A program made the position numbers and the translations under genes. A stretch of 64,000 nucleotides of DNA, from contig NZ_JBDWAS010000005.1 of NCBI RefSeq assembly GCF_039978735.1, positions 1 to 64,000 on the forward strand, given 5' to 3'. Origin of the DNA: Maricaulis sp039978735. Its GTDB lineage: Bacteria > Pseudomonadota > Alphaproteobacteria > Caulobacterales > Maricaulaceae. The notes beneath the pieces were generated by a model that did no database searches, was not told where the DNA came from, and saw only the letters and a list, made by a program, of their open reading frames with translations. Positions within the stretch are counted from its first letter, which is position 1. Every line of letters begins with the position of its first letter. This document shows, piece by piece, positions 62,447-64,000 of the stretch.

Positions 62447-63093
62447 GCGGAACACGTTTCCTCAAGCCGGCGCTGATCGCGCTGAGCCTGCTGCCGGTGG
62501 CAGCCTGTGTCTCGCTTTTGCCCGAGAGCGATCCGGTCTCGGTCTACCGCCTGTCCTCGCCGGAACCGCGAGAATGGAGTGGCAATAGCGAAAACTGGAC
62601 CATCATCGAGATCGAGATGCCGCAGGCGCCACGCGGCCTGTCCGGCGACCAGATCGCGCTGGTCCGGGACGGGCAGAGCCTGGCCTATGTCCATGGCGCG
62701 CGCTGGATCGCACCGGCGCCGGGCCTGCTGCAGAGCCTGGTGATCGACACGTTCAACGCCGATCAGGCGCGCCTGGCGCCGGCCCGGCCGGAAGACGGGG
62801 TGCGGGCCGATTACGAGCTGCATCTCGATCTGCGCCAGTTCGAGGCGGACTATGATCACGGCGACAGCGCCGCGCCGACCGTTCATGTGCGTATCGCGGC
62901 GCGGCTGGTGGCCGAACACGGCCGCCGCTTTGTCGGGGCGCGAGTGTTTTCGGCGGAACGCCGGGCGACGGACAACCGGACCGGCGCCATCGTCGATGCC
63001 TTCGATGCAGCCGCGATCTCGATCAGCCGCGACATCGCCGCCTGGACCGCCATGGCAACGGAGATGCAGGACAGCGAAGCCGGCAGCGAATAA
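62443..63093 (+). CDS. ABC-transport auxiliary lipoprotein (PqiC-like)
   Basis: 216 residues. Signal and lipobox LLPVAAC (Cys about 22), then the ABC_trans_aux pattern (VYRLSSPEPRE; DYELHLDLRQFEADYD; HVRIAARLV). It is the outer-membrane partner expected with an MCE system. Last gene of the operon. Confidence 0.85.
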   Translation: MSGTRFLKPALIALSLLPVAACVSLLPESDPVSVYRLSSPEPREWSGNSENWTIIEIEMPQAPRGLSGDQIALVRDGQSLAYVHGARWIAPAPGLLQSLVIDTFNADQARLAPARPEDGVRADYELHLDLRQFEADYDHGDSAAPTVHVRIAARLVAEHGRRFVGARVFSAERRATDNRTGAIVDAFDAAAISISRDIAAWTAMATEMQDSEAGSE

Positions 63094-63116
63094 TCGCCGC
63101 CCGGCCGCGTGCTGGT

Positions 63117-63998
63117 CTAGTCGTCGGAGCGTTTCTTGCGGTCAGACGGCGACGGCGCGCCGTCCTCGTCCTGTGGCATGTTGGACAGCAGGTCCTTCCA
63201 GCGCCAGCCCGGATCGCCCTGACCCCGGCGTCCGCCGCGCTCGGGGAAGCCGACACTGTTGTCGCTGCGCGGACGCTCCTCGGCCGGTGCTGCCGGCGTT
63301 TCGCCATCCTGGGCGGAGGCGTGCTTCGCGTCCGGATCGGCGGCATCTGCATCCGGTGCGGGCGATGAACGCCGCCGCTGCAGCGGATCCGGCAGTTCAT
63401 TGGCGCCGAGGTCGGGCACGCGCCGGCCGCCGGCCACACTTCCCATGCGCAGCATGAAGTCGCTGAGCAATTCGTAATTCTGGCGGATGCGCGACTGGAA
63501 GGCGGCATCGATTTCCTGGGCTTCCTCGGCGGCAGCCATGGCGGCAGCATTCAGCCCGTCCAGACCGCGGCGCAGGGCGTCGGCGGCTTCCTGGGCCCGA
63601 TCGCGCGCCATGACGGGCATTTCCGCCAGACGCTGCGTCATGGTCTCGATCTGACGCTCGACCGACTGGCTCTCGGTGCGCGCGGTTTCAAGAACGGCCT
63701 CGAGACGGCGGCGGACGGAGTCGGCGGCCTCGTCGGCGGCCCGCGATGCGCGCTGGGTGAGTTTCTCGGCCTCGGCCAGGCGGGCCTCGAAGGCCTCGTC
63801 CGAGCGGCGGGCGGCTTCATAGGCCGTCTCATTGGTCTTCTCGACCTTGGAGGAGACGATATCGGCCTGTTTCTCGATCGCCTCGATCGCGGCCTCGGAG
63901 ACCTCCTTGGCCTCCTGTGCCGACGCGATCAGGCGGGCCAGTGCGGCCTCGTGCTCGCTGGCGGCGTGTTCGGTTTCCGAACGGACCCGGCCGGCCAT
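63117..63998 (-). CDS. Long coiled-coil protein, N-terminus outside window
   Basis: At least 293 residues, open to the window edge. Residues 1-190 are an almost unbroken Ala/Glu/Arg coiled coil; the C-terminal third is Pro/Asp/Ser-rich and ends near DPGWRWKDLLSNMPQ. It looks like a cytoplasmic scaffold or polarity factor, but I cannot assign a family. The true start lies beyond 64000. Confidence 0.65.
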   Translation of the reverse strand: MAGRVRSETEHAASEHEAALARLIASAQEAKEVSEAAIEAIEKQADIVSSKVEKTNETAYEAARRSDEAFEARLAEAEKLTQRASRAADEAADSVRRRLEAVLETARTESQSVERQIETMTQRLAEMPVMARDRAQEAADALRRGLDGLNAAAMAAAEEAQEIDAAFQSRIRQNYELLSDFMLRMGSVAGGRRVPDLGANELPDPLQRRRSSPAPDADAADPDAKHASAQDGETPAAPAEERPRSDNSVGFPERGGRRGQGDPGWRWKDLLSNMPQDEDGAPSPSDRKKRSDD

Positions 63999-64000
63999 GT

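Noticed and set aside
1..64000. CRISPR arrays, rRNA and ordinary tRNA genes
   Set aside because: I saw no regularly spaced repeats, no rRNA sequence and no tRNA cloverleaf other than the tRNA-like part of the tmRNA.

Overview
The window looks like an alphaproteobacterial chromosome, closest in gene content to the Caulobacterales/Maricaulales/Hyphomonadaceae group; I cannot name a genus. The main reasons are a circularly permuted two-piece tmRNA gene next to an alpha-type SspB adaptor, an mreB-mreC-mreD-mrdA-rodA cell-shape operon, hflKC-degP, a four-gene Mla-type lipid transporter operon, and high-GC codon use with tightly overlapping genes.

Layout. Positions 1-3080 are chromosome: a hotdog thioesterase, SspB, the permuted tmRNA (tag ANDNFAEEVALAA) and a DUF3667 membrane protein. 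Positions about 3098-34903 are a roughly 32 kb genomic island. It is inserted in the last codons of a VOC/glyoxalase-like gene: the gene body lies at 34886-35254, and what looks like its original tail plus terminator sits at the other end (3024-3097). A 9-bp direct repeat, GAACACATT, marks both junctions. A large serine recombinase (33426-34934) lies at the right edge.

The island holds regulators and a RuvC-like protein (3.2-4.4 kb). Next comes a complete SspABCD-SspE phosphorothioation defence system (5.8-14.6 kb), then a second serine recombinase. A block of P-loop ATPases follows (16.6-23.3 kb), including a conjugation-type ATPase and a HerA/VirD4-like ATPase with a nuclease-like C-terminus. 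An IS630-type remnant leads into an odd metabolic module (23.8-30.6 kb) with two ROK proteins, a ChbG-type deacetylase, a pentapeptide-repeat membrane protein, a short NIS-siderophore-synthetase-like protein and a sucrose-phosphorylase-like GH13 protein lacking its acid/base Glu. The right end has a tyrosine recombinase flanked by inverted 25-bp sites, a lipoprotein/secreted-protein pair and a small XRE regulator.

Positions 35-64 kb are chromosome: thyA-mazG-like-folA, hflK-hflC-DUF2065-degP-miaA, ilvC, the mre/mrd operon, an NSS transporter, proline iminopeptidase, a methyltransferase/glycosyltransferase cluster, an MFS transporter and the Mla-type operon.

The most notable signals are these. 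(1) The defence system is complete, and its divergent promoter region is packed with inverted repeats. (2) An island-wide operator-like motif (14-5-14 inverted repeat around TGCAAATGCCCACG) occurs before at least four transcription units, with its perfect copy next to an XRE repressor gene. (3) Excision of the island would fuse the integrase in frame to the tandem-HTH protein at the other end. (4) The metabolic module does not match any pathway I know.
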